Shown piece by piece: positions 1 to 10,242 of a stretch of 64,000 bases of DNA. The stretch's first letter is position 1. Each line of letters starts with the position of its first letter. Under the pieces are notes generated by a model. It ran no database searches and had not been told where the DNA came from. It worked only from the letters and a program-made list of their open reading frames with translations. Made by a program: the position numbers and the translations under genes. Source of the stretch: Bacteroidota bacterium (lineage in GTDB: Bacteria > Bacteroidota > Bacteroidia > AKYH767-A > 2013-40CM-41-45); assembly GCA_004295015.1 (NCBI GenBank), contig SHNE01000021.1, forward strand, positions 62,001 through 126,000, in the 5' to 3' direction.

Positions 1-13
1 TATTTGCAGACTA

Positions 14-1246
14 TCAATATAACTCCCTTACACGGATAGTGTGTTTGACTCCTTTCAATTCATCAAGAGCCTTAGCGGAAGTCTTTTTGTCTACATCTAA
101 AACCACATAGCCTATTTGATTATTTGTTTTCAAATATTGGCCGAGAATGTTCACGTTCAATTTTGATAGTTTACTATTGATCTCGCCCAAGACACCCGGA
201 ACGTTTTTATGAATATGAAGCAAGCGATGTGCATCGTGCTGTACCGGCAAACTTAAGGCAGGAACAGAGAGTGAACCTGTAGTGGACCCTGTTTCCAGAA
301 AACTAATCAGTTTGTTTGCTACATCAATTCCGATATTTTCCTGTGCTTCAACAGTAGATCCTCCAATATGTGGGGTTAAGATAACGTTGTTTAGTTTCTG
401 TACAGCACATGAGAAAACCTCTTTGTTGTTTTGTGGTTCTACAGGAAACACGTCAGCAGCAAATCCGGCTATATGTCCGCTTTCAATATATTTTTTAATT
501 GCCAAAATATCTACTACATCACCACGACTAAGGTTAATTACACTACTGCCTTTTTTCATTTTAGCCAGACGGCTTTCATTCAATAAATTTTTAGTAGCAG
601 CAAGTCCGGGTACATGCAAGGTGAGAATGTCAGAGCGTTTTAATAATTCATCCATTGATTTCACCTGACTCGCATTTCCTAAAATTAACTTAGGTTCGAT
701 GTCATAGAAAATTACTTTCATGCCCATGTTTTCGGCAAGAACTGACACCTGAGAACCTATATGTCCATAGCCTAGTATTCCCAGGGTTTTTCCACGGATT
801 TCATAGCTGCTTGAACTATCCTTAAGCCATTTGCCACGATGAGCGGCTTCACTCTTTTCAAAGATCCTGCGAAGAAGATTGATGCAATGCGCTATTACAA
901 GTTCCGCTACTGATCGCGTATTCGAAAAGGGAGAATTAAATACTGCGATGCCCTGATCAGTAGCCGCATTCATTTCGATTTGATTAGTTCCAATGCAAAA
1001 TGCCCCGATTCCCAATAAACGATTCGCTGCTTTCAGTGCACCTGAATTTAATTGAGTTTTAGATCTGATTCCGATTAAATGTGCCTCTGAAATCATTTCC
1101 TTCAGAAGTTTAGGATCCGGAGAACCACTCATCAACTCAATATTGGAATAACCATGTTCCTTAAATAAAGCGATAGCAGAAGGATGAACACCTTCCAGCA
1201 AGAGGATATTAATTTTTTCTTTCGGAAAACTGGTTTTCTTTTTCAT
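14..1246 (-). CDS. serA: D-3-phosphoglycerate dehydrogenase
   Basis: First enzyme of serine biosynthesis, oxidising 3-phosphoglycerate with NAD+ in the cytoplasm. The 410-residue product has the same length as E. coli SerA. It shows a Rossmann GxGxxG motif at residues 156-164 (GILGYGHIG), the catalytic set Arg241 (NLSRGD), Glu270 (FPVEP) and His293 (TPHIGGS), and a C-terminal ACT domain (about 336-410) that in this family senses serine. The ATG at 1246 is chosen over a TTG four codons upstream because it gives the family length. It is transcribed divergently from fbp. Assignment from motifs and overall similarity is firm. Confidence 0.96.
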   Translation of the reverse strand: MKKKTSFPKEKINILLLEGVHPSAIALFKEHGYSNIELMSGSPDPKLLKEMISEAHLIGIRSKTQLNSGALKAANRLLGIGAFCIGTNQIEMNAATDQGIAVFNSPFSNTRSVAELVIAHCINLLRRIFEKSEAAHRGKWLKDSSSSYEIRGKTLGILGYGHIGSQVSVLAENMGMKVIFYDIEPKLILGNASQVKSMDELLKRSDILTLHVPGLAATKNLLNESRLAKMKKGSSVINLSRGDVVDILAIKKYIESGHIAGFAADVFPVEPQNNKEVFSCAVQKLNNVILTPHIGGSTVEAQENIGIDVANKLISFLETGSTTGSLSVPALSLPVQHDAHRLLHIHKNVPGVLGEINSKLSKLNVNILGQYLKTNNQIGYVVLDVDKKTSAKALDELKGVKHTIRVRELY

Positions 1247-1376
1247 ATCACTGCTCAAATTGTCGATTCGTTTATTCTTGCGCGAAGATAATTCATTTCC
1301 AGCGCTTTTTCATTGATTTTTCGGGCTTGAGCCCCGATTATTTTGTAAATATTTCATTCGGTTCTAGGGTATTTAT

Positions 1377-1384
1377 TAGCTTTG
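1377..1384 (+). promoter_or_regulatory. Bacteroidota -7 promoter box upstream of fbp
   Basis: TAGCTTTG matches the Bacteroidota -7 consensus TAnnTTTG exactly and lies 22 bases before the fbp ATG. No convincing -33 TTTG box is seen at the usual spacing, so only the -7 element is called. Confidence 0.6.
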
Positions 1385-1406
1385 CAAAACAAATAAGCAC
1401 ACACAA

Positions 1407-2426
1407 ATGAATAAAGTAACTACGCTCGGTCAGTTTATTATTGAACGCCAATCTGATTTTCCTTATGCAAAGGGTGAGTTGTCCCGGCTATTAAGGGATA
1501 TTGGAATTGCTGCTAAAATAGTTAATCGTGAGGTGAATAAAGCGGGTTTAGTTGACATACTTGGGGAGCATGGTTCTATCAATGTTCAGGGTGAAGATGT
1601 TAAAAAACTCGATGTATATGCGAATGATCAGTTTATTGCTGCCTTAAGTGCCGGCGGAGAAACATGTGCTGTTGCTTCTGAAGAGAATGAGGAATTGGTT
1701 CATATTGATAACCATGTTTCACGAAATGCAAAGTATATTGTATGTGTTGATCCTCTCGATGGCTCCTCCAATATTGATGTGAATGTGGCAATTGGTACCA
1801 TATTTTCAATTTACAGAAGAACTTCTTTTGGAGGCGCAGTTGAAGAAAAGGATTATTTACAAAAAGGAAATGAACAGGTTGCTGCCGGCTACATAATCTA
1901 CGGTTCGTCTACCATGCTCGTCTATACAACAGGAAAGGGAGTGAACGGCTTCACCCTCGATCCTAGTATCGGAGAATTTTGCCTCTCACACCCCGATATG
2001 AAATGCCCTAAGAGTGGGGTGATATATTCTATAAATGAAGGTAATTACGTTCATTTTCCGGATGGAGTAAAGCAGTTTATAAAATATTGTCAGGTTGAAG
2101 ATGCGAAAACAAATCGCCCTTATGCCTCGCGTTATATTGGATCATTGGTTGCCGACTTCCATCGCAATTTGTTAAAGGGAGGAATCTTTGTCTACCCTTC
2201 TACTTTAAAATCTCCAAAAGGAAAGTTGCGCTTGCTTTATGAATGTAATCCACTTGCCTTTATTATCGAACAGGCAGGAGGAAAGGCATCTGATGGTTTT
2301 CGTCGGATTCTAGATCTGCAAGCTGTCTCTTTACATCAACGAACTCCCTTGTTCATTGGCTCGTCTGATATGGTGAATGCCGCTGAAGAATTTATGAGTA
2401 AGCATTCAATTGTTGAGGCAAAATAA
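1407..2426 (+). CDS. fbp: Fructose-1,6-bisphosphatase, class I
   Basis: Hydrolyses fructose-1,6-bisphosphate to fructose-6-phosphate, the committed step of gluconeogenesis. The 339-residue product has the class I metal-binding signature around residues 115-121 (DPLDGSS), and the C-terminal part has the family pattern around [17 protein letters not shown]. Length is normal for the class. It stands alone between serA (divergent) and a convergent membrane-protein gene 32 bases downstream, with an exact TAnnTTTG box upstream, so it is probably a single-gene transcription unit. Confidence 0.96.
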   Translation: MNKVTTLGQFIIERQSDFPYAKGELSRLLRDIGIAAKIVNREVNKAGLVDILGEHGSINVQGEDVKKLDVYANDQFIAALSAGGETCAVASEENEELVHIDNHVSRNAKYIVCVDPLDGSSNIDVNVAIGTIFSIYRRTSFGGAVEEKDYLQKGNEQVAAGYIIYGSSTMLVYTTGKGVNGFTLDPSIGEFCLSHPDMKCPKSGVIYSINEGNYVHFPDGVKQFIKYCQVEDAKTNRPYASRYIGSLVADFHRNLLKGGIFVYPSTLKSPKGKLRLLYECNPLAFIIEQAGGKASDGFRRILDLQAVSLHQRTPLFIGSSDMVNAAEEFMSKHSIVEAK

Positions 2427-2458
2427 TATTCCGGTTCATTTTCCGTGTATTCGGATGA

Positions 2459-3313
2459 TCACTCATCGAGACGGAATCGAAACGCGTAAGCTATTTTAAT
2501 CAGATAGCCGTCATTGACATCGAAGTCAATATAGCTTGTCTCCCCATTTATTCGGATTCCTGGTTTATACTTACGCAAGACACTATGTCCTGCTTCCAAG
2601 GTAAAAACATGTTTTTTAAACATGTAAAAATCCACAAACAATTTTAAATGGTTGTCATTTATTCTGATGAATGTATTTAAAGCTTGTCTGTAACTATTGG
2701 TGATGGATCGAAAAGCAAAACCAAGATGAACCTTTTTACTTAATTTATATTCAAGATTCATACTGCCCGGAAGCAAGCCAAACAGATTCAACCGTTCATT
2801 TATATTCCAGTCAATTCCCGCCAAGGGTAAAATGAAGGGACCAAAGAACTCTGAGTTATAATACAAACCAAACTTGTATTTTAATTTTTCTGTTTTTTTT
2901 ATGGACTGAACAATAGCCCCGCCCCATTGCAGACTCTCATTTATTGACTTTATTTCGGGATCCTTATTTGATCGGCTAATGAATACAAAACTTGTTTTAT
3001 ACTTCTCATTCTTCCACTGTTTTATAAATGCAAGGGAGAGCATCATTGATTGAAAATTGATTCGGTCAGCGTAGTCGGGTTTTAAAGAGGCACTTGAGTA
3101 AGATGGACTTATAGCAAGTACATCTTTCCTTATTTTTATTGGTATGGTAAGGGATGTTTCAAAAATGCTTGTATTAATATCTGCACTGTCGTTGGCACCA
3201 TCAATGGAAGGCTTGCTCCATTGATTATGAAGGGTAAATAGATCAAAGAATGGTTGTGCTGTTGATGTTAAGACCTGCATGCACAATAAAAATGCAGAAA
3301 TATGATACTTCAT
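2459..3313 (-). CDS. Putative outer-membrane beta-barrel protein
   Basis: A 284-residue protein with an N-terminal signal peptide (residues 1 to about 19, ending STAQP) followed by alternating polar and hydrophobic segments with aromatic residues, ending in a strand with terminal RFRLDE. This pattern suggests an outer-membrane barrel. It loosely resembles Bacteroidota DUF6268-type proteins, but I cannot verify that without a search. It lies between two plus-strand genes, convergent with fbp and divergent from mfd. Specific function unknown. Confidence 0.6.
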   Translation of the reverse strand: MKYHISAFLLCMQVLTSTAQPFFDLFTLHNQWSKPSIDGANDSADINTSIFETSLTIPIKIRKDVLAISPSYSSASLKPDYADRINFQSMMLSLAFIKQWKNEKYKTSFVFISRSNKDPEIKSINESLQWGGAIVQSIKKTEKLKYKFGLYYNSEFFGPFILPLAGIDWNINERLNLFGLLPGSMNLEYKLSKKVHLGFAFRSITNSYRQALNTFIRINDNHLKLFVDFYMFKKHVFTLEAGHSVLRKYKPGIRINGETSYIDFDVNDGYLIKIAYAFRFRLDE

Positions 3314-3432
3314 TCTTGATTTTCCTTTTCGCTGAATAATCGAAAGTAGTTATCTGTAAGCAGTTTTTAAAATATTCTTTCTCAATCTGCTTCTTTCTTT
3401 GCACTTTTACGCCGGGAAGAAATTCCTTTTCT

Positions 3433-6400
3433 ATGGATCGTTTGCAATTGCTGGGATTATATACATCCCGGCCTGTCGTCATTTCAATTGTCTCAAAAAT
3501 CGCTGAGCCTTTCGCCCATCGTATCCATTTATCCGGCTTTTCCGGTTCAGTGGATGCAGTGTTTGCTGCTGCTGTATTTTCTAAGGGGAATCAAACACAG
3601 CTTTTCGTTCTTGACGATAAAGAGGAAGCAGCCTATTTTATGAACGATTTTGAAAATGTACTTGGCGAGGGCCAGGCTTTTCTTTTTCCTGCTTCTTCGA
3701 GAAAGCCATTTCAGACCGAAGACCAGGATAAAGCGAGTGTATTACTGAGGGCCGAAGTATTGAGCAGATTGAACAAAGGGATAAAAACGGCTGTCTTTAC
3801 TTACCCGGAAGCATTAATAGAGAAAGTGGTTACGAGACGCAACCTGGAGTTAAATTCCATAGAAATGCGTGTCGGTGAGAATTTATCCATCGAATTTGTT
3901 TCAGAGTTTCTGCTTCATCATGATTTTGAGAATGTTGATTTTGTTGCTCAGGCCGGTGAATATTCTGTGAGAGGTGGAATAGTTGATATATATTCCTTTG
4001 CCAATGAGTTGCCTTATAGAATAGAATTTTTTGGAGATAAAATTGAAAGCATACGGACATTTAGTCCCGATAGTCAGCTGTCAGTACAGGCAATGAATCA
4101 TGTTACCGTCATGCCTAATGTGCAGACAAAGCTTCTTGAAGAAAGCAGAGCCTCCTTCTTTGATTTTATCCCTACAGATTGTCCCGTTTGGTTTAGAGAT
4201 CTTCCTGCAACATTAACAGCGCTCCGTATTAGTTACGAGGGAAAAGATGGGACAAACAGTGATGAATCGAAGAAAACCTATTGCCTTCATTATGATTCAC
4301 CGGATCAGGTAGAAGCACAGCTGGAGAAAAAAGCTGTGTTGGAGTTTGGTACAAGATTTCACTTTCCTGAGACAGAAAAATTCACTTTTCAAACATCACC
4401 ACAGCCTTCATTCAATAAAAATTTTGATTTTCTAATTGAAAATTTATTGAAGAATGAGGACAAGAAAATTACTAATATACTTTTTGCTGATTCTGCCAGA
4501 CAGATTGAACGACTATACTCTATTTTTGAAGACCTTGAAAAGAAGCATAAGATTACCCGCAAAGTAAATTTCACCACCATGCTTTTTTCTTTGCATCAGG
4601 GATTCATTGATGCGGATTTAAAATTGGCCTGTTACACAGATCATCAGATATTTGACAGGTATCATCGCTTTCGTCTCAAGAAAAATTATAGTAGGTCTGA
4701 AGCGCTTACGTTAAAGGAACTATCTTCTTTAAAGCCCGGCGATTTTGTCACGCATATTGATCACGGAGTTGGACGATTTGCCGGTCTTGAGAAAATTGAT
4801 GTGAACGGTAAGCCTCAGGAAGCTGTTCGTCTGGTCTATAAGGATAATGATATCTTATATGTAAGTATCCACTCCTTACACAGAATTTCAAAGTATACAG
4901 GAAAGGAAGGAACAACTCCCTCTTTGCATAAGCTGGGATCAAAAGCCTGGGCAACACTTAAGCAAAAAACAAAGAAGAGGGTAAAAGATATAGCCAAGGA
5001 TCTTATCGCCTTATATGCTAAGCGAAAAGCTACCAAGGGTTTTGCATTCAGTCCTGATACTTATCTGCAAAATGAATTAGAGGCAAGTTTTATCTATGAA
5101 GATACACCTGATCAGGAAAAATCCACCCGTGATGTGAAACGCGATATGGAGAAAGAGTATCCCATGGATCGTCTGATTTGCGGTGATGTGGGTTTTGGGA
5201 AGACAGAAATTGCTGTTCGGGCTGCTTTCAAGGCCGTAACCGATGGTAAGCAGGCTGCAGTTTTGGTTCCTACTACTATCCTAGCTTTGCAGCATTTCAA
5301 TACTTTTCGGGATCGCTTGAAGGAATTCCCATGTACTGTCGATTATATTAATCGTTTTAAAAGTCCTGCACGACAAAAAGAAACCCTGCAAAAACTGGCT
5401 GACGGGAAAATTGATATTATAATTGGTACACACAGGCTTTTAGGAAAGGACGTTCAATTCAAAGATCTGGGCCTGATGATTATTGATGAAGAGCAAAAGT
5501 TCGGAGTTGCAGCAAAAGAAAAGCTAAAAGCAATGCGGGTAAATGTGGATACGCTTACTCTTACCGCAACACCGATACCTCGTACGCTTCAGTTTTCATT
5601 AATGGGAGCAAGGGATCTAAGCATAATTAATACTCCGCCTCCAAACCGTTATCCTGTAACCACAGAGATTCATTTATTTGACGAGAAAACAATTCAAAAT
5701 GCAATTGAGTATGAAATAGCACGCGGCGGACAGGTTTTTTTCGTGCATAACAGAGTGCAGGATATTCATGATATGGCAGACAAGATTCGAAAACTTGTTC
5801 GTGGATCTCGTGTGTCAGTCGGGCATGGACAAATGGACGGAGATAAGCTGGAAGAAATCTTATTGGATTTTATTGATGGAAAAAGTGATGTTCTTGTTGC
5901 CACTACCATTATTGAATCCGGCTTGGATATTCCAAATGCAAATACCATTATAATTAATCAGGCACAAAATTTCGGACTAAGCGATTTGCATCAGATGAGA
6001 GGCCGGGTTGGACGATCAAATAAAAAAGCCTTTTGTTACCTCCTCACACCGCCATTAACTGTTCTTACTTCCGAGGCCCGTCAGCGATTGAAAGCCATCG
6101 AAGAATTTTCAGATTTAGGTTCCGGTTTTAATATTGCCATGCGTGATCTGGATATTCGTGGTGCAGGGAATTTATTAGGAGGGGAACAAAGTGGGTTTAT
6201 TTCAGAGATAGGTTTTGAAATGTATCATAAAATTCTCGATGAAGCCGTACAGGAACTGAAGGATACTGAATTCGCAGGTGTGTTTGAAGATAGTTCTCCC
6301 CAACGTAAATTCGTAAGCGATTGTCAGATTGATACAGACCTTGAGATATTATTGCCGGCGAATTATGTAAACAGCGTTTCAGAAAGGTTGTTGCTTTATA

Positions 6401-6762
6401 AGGAACTTGACGGCCTTTCATCGGAGGAGGAAATTCTGGAATTTGAAACGAAGTTGCGCGACCGATTTGGTCCATTGCCTGTGCAAGGGGCGGCATTATT
6501 GTCTACGATAAGACTCAGATTAAATGCTGAGAAACTTGGTTTTGAAAAGATACTTTTAAAAAATAAACGATTCATCGGATATTTTGTAACAAATCAAGCT
6601 TCTCCCTTCTATCAATCAGAAGTGTTTTCTAAAATTCTAAAATTTGTTCAGGTCAACACACAAAAGGTACGTCTGAAAGAAGAAAAGAAAAAGCTATCGC
6701 TTACGATCCGGGATATAGATTCCGTAGAGGCGGCCAATGAACAATTGATAAAATTATTGTAA
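3433..6762 (+). CDS. mfd: Transcription-repair coupling factor (Mfd)
   Basis: ATP-driven translocase that removes stalled RNA polymerase at DNA lesions and recruits UvrA. The 1109-residue product has the full family layout: UvrB-like N-terminal modules, an RNA-polymerase-interacting domain beginning around PGDFVTHIDHGVGRF, a RecG-like helicase core with Walker A GDVGFGKTE at residues 584-592, a DEEQ box in IIDEEQKFG, motif III in TATPIPRTL, and a C-terminal TRCF domain. Its stop lies 5 bases from the stop of the convergent gene. TTTCTTTG about 33 bases upstream is a one-mismatch version of the -7 box. Confidence 0.97.
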   Translation: MDRLQLLGLYTSRPVVISIVSKIAEPFAHRIHLSGFSGSVDAVFAAAVFSKGNQTQLFVLDDKEEAAYFMNDFENVLGEGQAFLFPASSRKPFQTEDQDKASVLLRAEVLSRLNKGIKTAVFTYPEALIEKVVTRRNLELNSIEMRVGENLSIEFVSEFLLHHDFENVDFVAQAGEYSVRGGIVDIYSFANELPYRIEFFGDKIESIRTFSPDSQLSVQAMNHVTVMPNVQTKLLEESRASFFDFIPTDCPVWFRDLPATLTALRISYEGKDGTNSDESKKTYCLHYDSPDQVEAQLEKKAVLEFGTRFHFPETEKFTFQTSPQPSFNKNFDFLIENLLKNEDKKITNILFADSARQIERLYSIFEDLEKKHKITRKVNFTTMLFSLHQGFIDADLKLACYTDHQIFDRYHRFRLKKNYSRSEALTLKELSSLKPGDFVTHIDHGVGRFAGLEKIDVNGKPQEAVRLVYKDNDILYVSIHSLHRISKYTGKEGTTPSLHKLGSKAWATLKQKTKKRVKDIAKDLIALYAKRKATKGFAFSPDTYLQNELEASFIYEDTPDQEKSTRDVKRDMEKEYPMDRLICGDVGFGKTEIAVRAAFKAVTDGKQAAVLVPTTILALQHFNTFRDRLKEFPCTVDYINRFKSPARQKETLQKLADGKIDIIIGTHRLLGKDVQFKDLGLMIIDEEQKFGVAAKEKLKAMRVNVDTLTLTATPIPRTLQFSLMGARDLSIINTPPPNRYPVTTEIHLFDEKTIQNAIEYEIARGGQVFFVHNRVQDIHDMADKIRKLVRGSRVSVGHGQMDGDKLEEILLDFIDGKSDVLVATTIIESGLDIPNANTIIINQAQNFGLSDLHQMRGRVGRSNKKAFCYLLTPPLTVLTSEARQRLKAIEEFSDLGSGFNIAMRDLDIRGAGNLLGGEQSGFISEIGFEMYHKILDEAVQELKDTEFAGVFEDSSPQRKFVSDCQIDTDLEILLPANYVNSVSERLLLYKELDGLSSEEEILEFETKLRDRFGPLPVQGAALLSTIRLRLNAEKLGFEKILLKNKRFIGYFVTNQASPFYQSEVFSKILKFVQVNTQKVRLKEEKKKLSLTIRDIDSVEAANEQLIKLL

Positions 6763-6767
6763 TTATT

Positions 6768-8693
6768 TTAGCTGTCAAGCGTAATCCGGATCCTTCCTTC
6801 GGCCAGTTCAAAAATGATCAGCTTTCCATCGATTGAATGCTTGCCTCCACCTTCAACTGAGACAGGGGTGCTTCGTAATGGCAACATAATAGCCAATCCT
6901 TCCATCCTCTTTGGTACGTTCACAGTAACAACTCTTCTTCCGCCTTCATAATTGATGTCGAGGCTTACTTCATTTCTTGCGGCCCACCATAATCCGAAAT
7001 CTCGAATGGTTCCGAACCAGGCTTCCTCTTTCATTGCAGCAATAAATTCCTTCTCAACCTTTAAACCTGTTTTGTTCGGATGTACTTGTCCGATGTAGCA
7101 CCCTCCATACCGTGCAATTTTTTTTGCCAGTGCTATTGCAGATTCTGCTCTGTCGGCAGTGAAAGGAGGTAATTCATCACCATTTGTAACAGGAAATTCG
7201 AATGCGTCGAGTTCTGAATCATATTCGCGGTTGTAATTTAGTTGGTAAGGAAAATGTGATAAAACAGAGTTTGCAGACGTTGAACTGCTAAACCGATATC
7301 CGCTAGCCATCAGGCTTTGAGGATAAGTAAATGGTGTATACAAATAAGAAGAGCGGAAGCAAAGCGTGTTTATACCGGGAACCATTCTGTCGATGAGAAA
7401 TCTGCTCACGCGCATTTCTCCGAAAATACTTCCATAATAAGTTTTATCCCAGCCCATCACATAAGGCTTGTAAGTTGGATAGAATTCAGAACCTGTTCCT
7501 TGTTCAAATTGATCGAAGAGGGGAGAACCGCTAACCCCATTACTTTGTACATCCATTCCTAAGTCGTGCAGGTCTTTGATTATTTTAAAATCATCTGCCG
7601 AACGAAAGATAAAATCCTTTCTGTCTTTGATATATTTTGTCTGAATAAAATAAGTAGAGCGAACACCAAGTTTCTTTTCCTCTGAAGCATAGGCACGGGA
7701 ATTTTCGAGGGCTCTTCTGAAATTAATGTTATGTGTAATACACACTGCCAGGTTTTTATTGTAGGGAACAGTGCTCACATAAGCAGCATTCCTGTCATTG
7801 TGCATGTAGATTTGTTTGATGAGCCTTAAGACTACATCAACTGTCGGCTCAAAGTCATTAGCCGTGGAGCGGTTAAAATCCTCGTGACGAATATTGTTTG
7901 CTTTTAACAAAAGATAGCCAATATCAAACCCGAAAGCAAAGGCACTGCCACTTTCAAAAAATTTTTGTGTCACAGCCGCCGATTTATCCTCATATGTTGC
8001 AAGCGGAGGTAATTGTGTTTTCGAATAACTGTATGTCCCGATGGTTTCTTTGAACCTAACCTTATTGCCTATCGAGATTGTTAATTCTTTGCTCAGGTCA
8101 AATTGTTTAGTGTAAACATTCTCCGAGTCAGGTAGAATTTTTATTTGGAAATGTTGTTTAGAAGGGACCGGTTCTTCAAACCCGAATACTTCATTCAGTG
8201 CTCCCAATACCTGGATGCCGATTAAGGTACCACCATTTCTTGGAAAAGCTGCCAGAGCCTGCAAGGCTTCCGGACTGAGTGCTGAACCAGAAATAATCGG
8301 ATAAACCATCACCACCTTGTGTTGAATGGCTCTGCGGTAATCTGTTGTAATAATAAATGGTACTCCGATTGTTTTCAGGCCATGTGCTACGCCAAGCCAG
8401 GAAGCAGTTGAATCAGTAAGTAAAATGGCCAACCTGTTAGTGCTGCCTTGAGAGTATTTTTGCCATGAGGTTGGTATGCGGGCAGGAAAGGCTGAAACAT
8501 CTTCCGGTCCACGAACATCATTCATAATAAATTGTTCGTTCTTTCTTAACTCGTAATTTTCCGGATAATTAGTGTCCTTAAGAGCTCCAATCTCATCTCC
8601 CTGGCGATCGGATCCACATCCGGAAAGCATTATAAAAAAGACTATGCTGAAAAAAAGTTTCGGCAATATATTTTGTTGAACACAATGATTCAT
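6768..8693 (-). CDS. Lipoprotein with degenerate polysaccharide-deacetylase-like domain
   Basis: A 641-residue predicted lipoprotein. The ATG at 8693 gives a compact signal peptide ending in the lipobox LSGC; an upstream TTG would extend it by 12 residues. An N-terminal region (about 35-300) is followed by a segment resembling a NodB-type deacetylase and a C-terminal beta-rich tail. At residues 319-324 it reads ITHNIN, where related Bacteroidota proteins have THDVD. The two Asp positions, catalytic base and metal ligand, are Asn (N322 and N324), and the later His-containing motif reads QSNGVSG. The fold is inferred from pattern. If it is correct, the protein probably lacks deacetylase activity and may bind glycans. 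Monocistronic context. Confidence 0.6.
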   Translation of the reverse strand: MNHCVQQNILPKLFFSIVFFIMLSGCGSDRQGDEIGALKDTNYPENYELRKNEQFIMNDVRGPEDVSAFPARIPTSWQKYSQGSTNRLAILLTDSTASWLGVAHGLKTIGVPFIITTDYRRAIQHKVVMVYPIISGSALSPEALQALAAFPRNGGTLIGIQVLGALNEVFGFEEPVPSKQHFQIKILPDSENVYTKQFDLSKELTISIGNKVRFKETIGTYSYSKTQLPPLATYEDKSAAVTQKFFESGSAFAFGFDIGYLLLKANNIRHEDFNRSTANDFEPTVDVVLRLIKQIYMHNDRNAAYVSTVPYNKNLAVCITHNINFRRALENSRAYASEEKKLGVRSTYFIQTKYIKDRKDFIFRSADDFKIIKDLHDLGMDVQSNGVSGSPLFDQFEQGTGSEFYPTYKPYVMGWDKTYYGSIFGEMRVSRFLIDRMVPGINTLCFRSSYLYTPFTYPQSLMASGYRFSSSTSANSVLSHFPYQLNYNREYDSELDAFEFPVTNGDELPPFTADRAESAIALAKKIARYGGCYIGQVHPNKTGLKVEKEFIAAMKEEAWFGTIRDFGLWWAARNEVSLDINYEGGRRVVTVNVPKRMEGLAIMLPLRSTPVSVEGGGKHSIDGKLIIFELAEGRIRITLDS

Positions 8694-8973
8694 AGACCGA
8701 ATTAAATGAGCAATTTTGATTACAGGCAAACTTATAAAAAAAAAGAAAGAAATTGGGTTTATATCGCTTGGCTATCCATTAAAATTAAACAAAATGCTTG
8801 CTTGAATCAGAAGCTGATCCTTGACTATATACTGATTAACTCTTTAAGCAATTAATCAATAGCCGAGCAATTGACTTGAAAATAACAATTTAAGATAAGT
8901 CTTGGTTCCTTTTACGGCCAATTGAAAACTACAGGATTATTCGAAGAATTAAGCGTGCGCTGCGGGTACTCTT

Positions 8974-10242
8974 TTAGTTTGCCCGAATCGCATCCACCGG
9001 ATTCATTCTTGATGCTTGATGTGCAGGGATATAACCACTTAATATGCCAACAGTAGCAGAGATTAGGATACCCATAAGAATGTTAGAAAAAGTCAGTACA
9101 AAGGTAAAGTCCATGAATAGTGAAATGGCCTGCGCCAGGAGATATACGAGCAGCAATCCTAACAAACCACCGATTATGCATAACACAACTGATTCAACCA
9201 AAAACTGTAAAAGGATAAAGTAATTTTTTGAGCCGAGAGATTTTTGAATACCTATGATGCTGGTGCGTTCTTTAACTGATACAAACATGATGTTTGCAAT
9301 GCCGAATCCGCCTACCATTATCGAAAATCCACCGATAATCCAGGCGGCAATTCCCAGTGTTGAAAATACCTGCTTCATGCTATTGGTTAGCAAGCTGGTT
9401 TCATTGAGTGCGAAATCATCGTCTTCTTTAGGTTTTAATTTACGGATGGATCGCATGGCTCCTCTCAAATCATCACGGAGTTCCGGAAGGCCAACATTCG
9501 GCTTAGCCTTTACCATAAAATAGGGTTCCATCGATTCCGAACGGAGATTCACTAAGTTACGTGCAAAGTTTAAGGGTATAATCACTTGACTGTCCGACGA
9601 ATTACCTACTAAACTACTGCCTTCTTTCTGTATAACTCCTACAATGGTAAATTTGGTACCTCTGACTGCTATTTCTTTTCCCAGTGCAGACTTCCCTTTG
9701 AACAGTGCAGAGGCTATGTCCGAGCCAATCAAGGCAATAGGCGGACCGCTCACACTTTCATGCTCAGAAAAGTATCTTCCCTCTTCAATTTCAAAACTTT
9801 TAATTTGATCATACTGGTGTGATACACAAAGAATCTCCGAGTTCTCCACAGCATTGCTTAAATACTTAATTGTCTCCCCACTTATGGATGCAACAAATGC
9901 AATGGATTCTTCCCGGTCAGATTTTCTTTGTAATTCGGCCATCTCTTTATAGCCCGGCAATGGCCTGTTCATGTATTTCCACCAGGGATATTCATCTCCT
10001 CCTTCCGGTACCCATGGCCACTTCTGAACATAAATGACATTGTCGCCCAGTGATTCAACATCACTTCGGATTTTTTTTTCCAAAGCATCAGTCACAGTAA
10101 ATACAGATATGATAGCAAAGATGCCAATGGTAATCCCGAGTAGTGACAAAAAAGTTCTGAGCTTGTTGACGCGCAAAGCTTCAAAGGCAAACAAAAAACT
10201 TTCTTTAAACAGGCGAAGAAAAAGGCTAAATTCTGACTTCAT
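8974..10242 (-). CDS. MacB/FtsX-type ABC transporter permease
   Basis: A 422-residue inner-membrane permease. Transmembrane helix 1 (about 30-55, in RTFLSLLGITIGIFAIISV) is followed by a large periplasmic MacB_PCD-type domain (about 55-290) and a C-terminal FtsX domain with three helices. The end of the protein, SGYIPAHQASRMNPVDAIR, is characteristic of MacB and LolC relatives. The ATG at 10242 is preferred over the adjacent TTG. Such permeases need a separate or fused ATPase to drive mechanotransmission, and none is encoded beside it here. Substrate unknown. Confidence 0.87.
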   Translation of the reverse strand: MKSEFSLFLRLFKESFLFAFEALRVNKLRTFLSLLGITIGIFAIISVFTVTDALEKKIRSDVESLGDNVIYVQKWPWVPEGGDEYPWWKYMNRPLPGYKEMAELQRKSDREESIAFVASISGETIKYLSNAVENSEILCVSHQYDQIKSFEIEEGRYFSEHESVSGPPIALIGSDIASALFKGKSALGKEIAVRGTKFTIVGVIQKEGSSLVGNSSDSQVIIPLNFARNLVNLRSESMEPYFMVKAKPNVGLPELRDDLRGAMRSIRKLKPKEDDDFALNETSLLTNSMKQVFSTLGIAAWIIGGFSIMVGGFGIANIMFVSVKERTSIIGIQKSLGSKNYFILLQFLVESVVLCIIGGLLGLLLVYLLAQAISLFMDFTFVLTFSNILMGILISATVGILSGYIPAHQASRMNPVDAIRAN

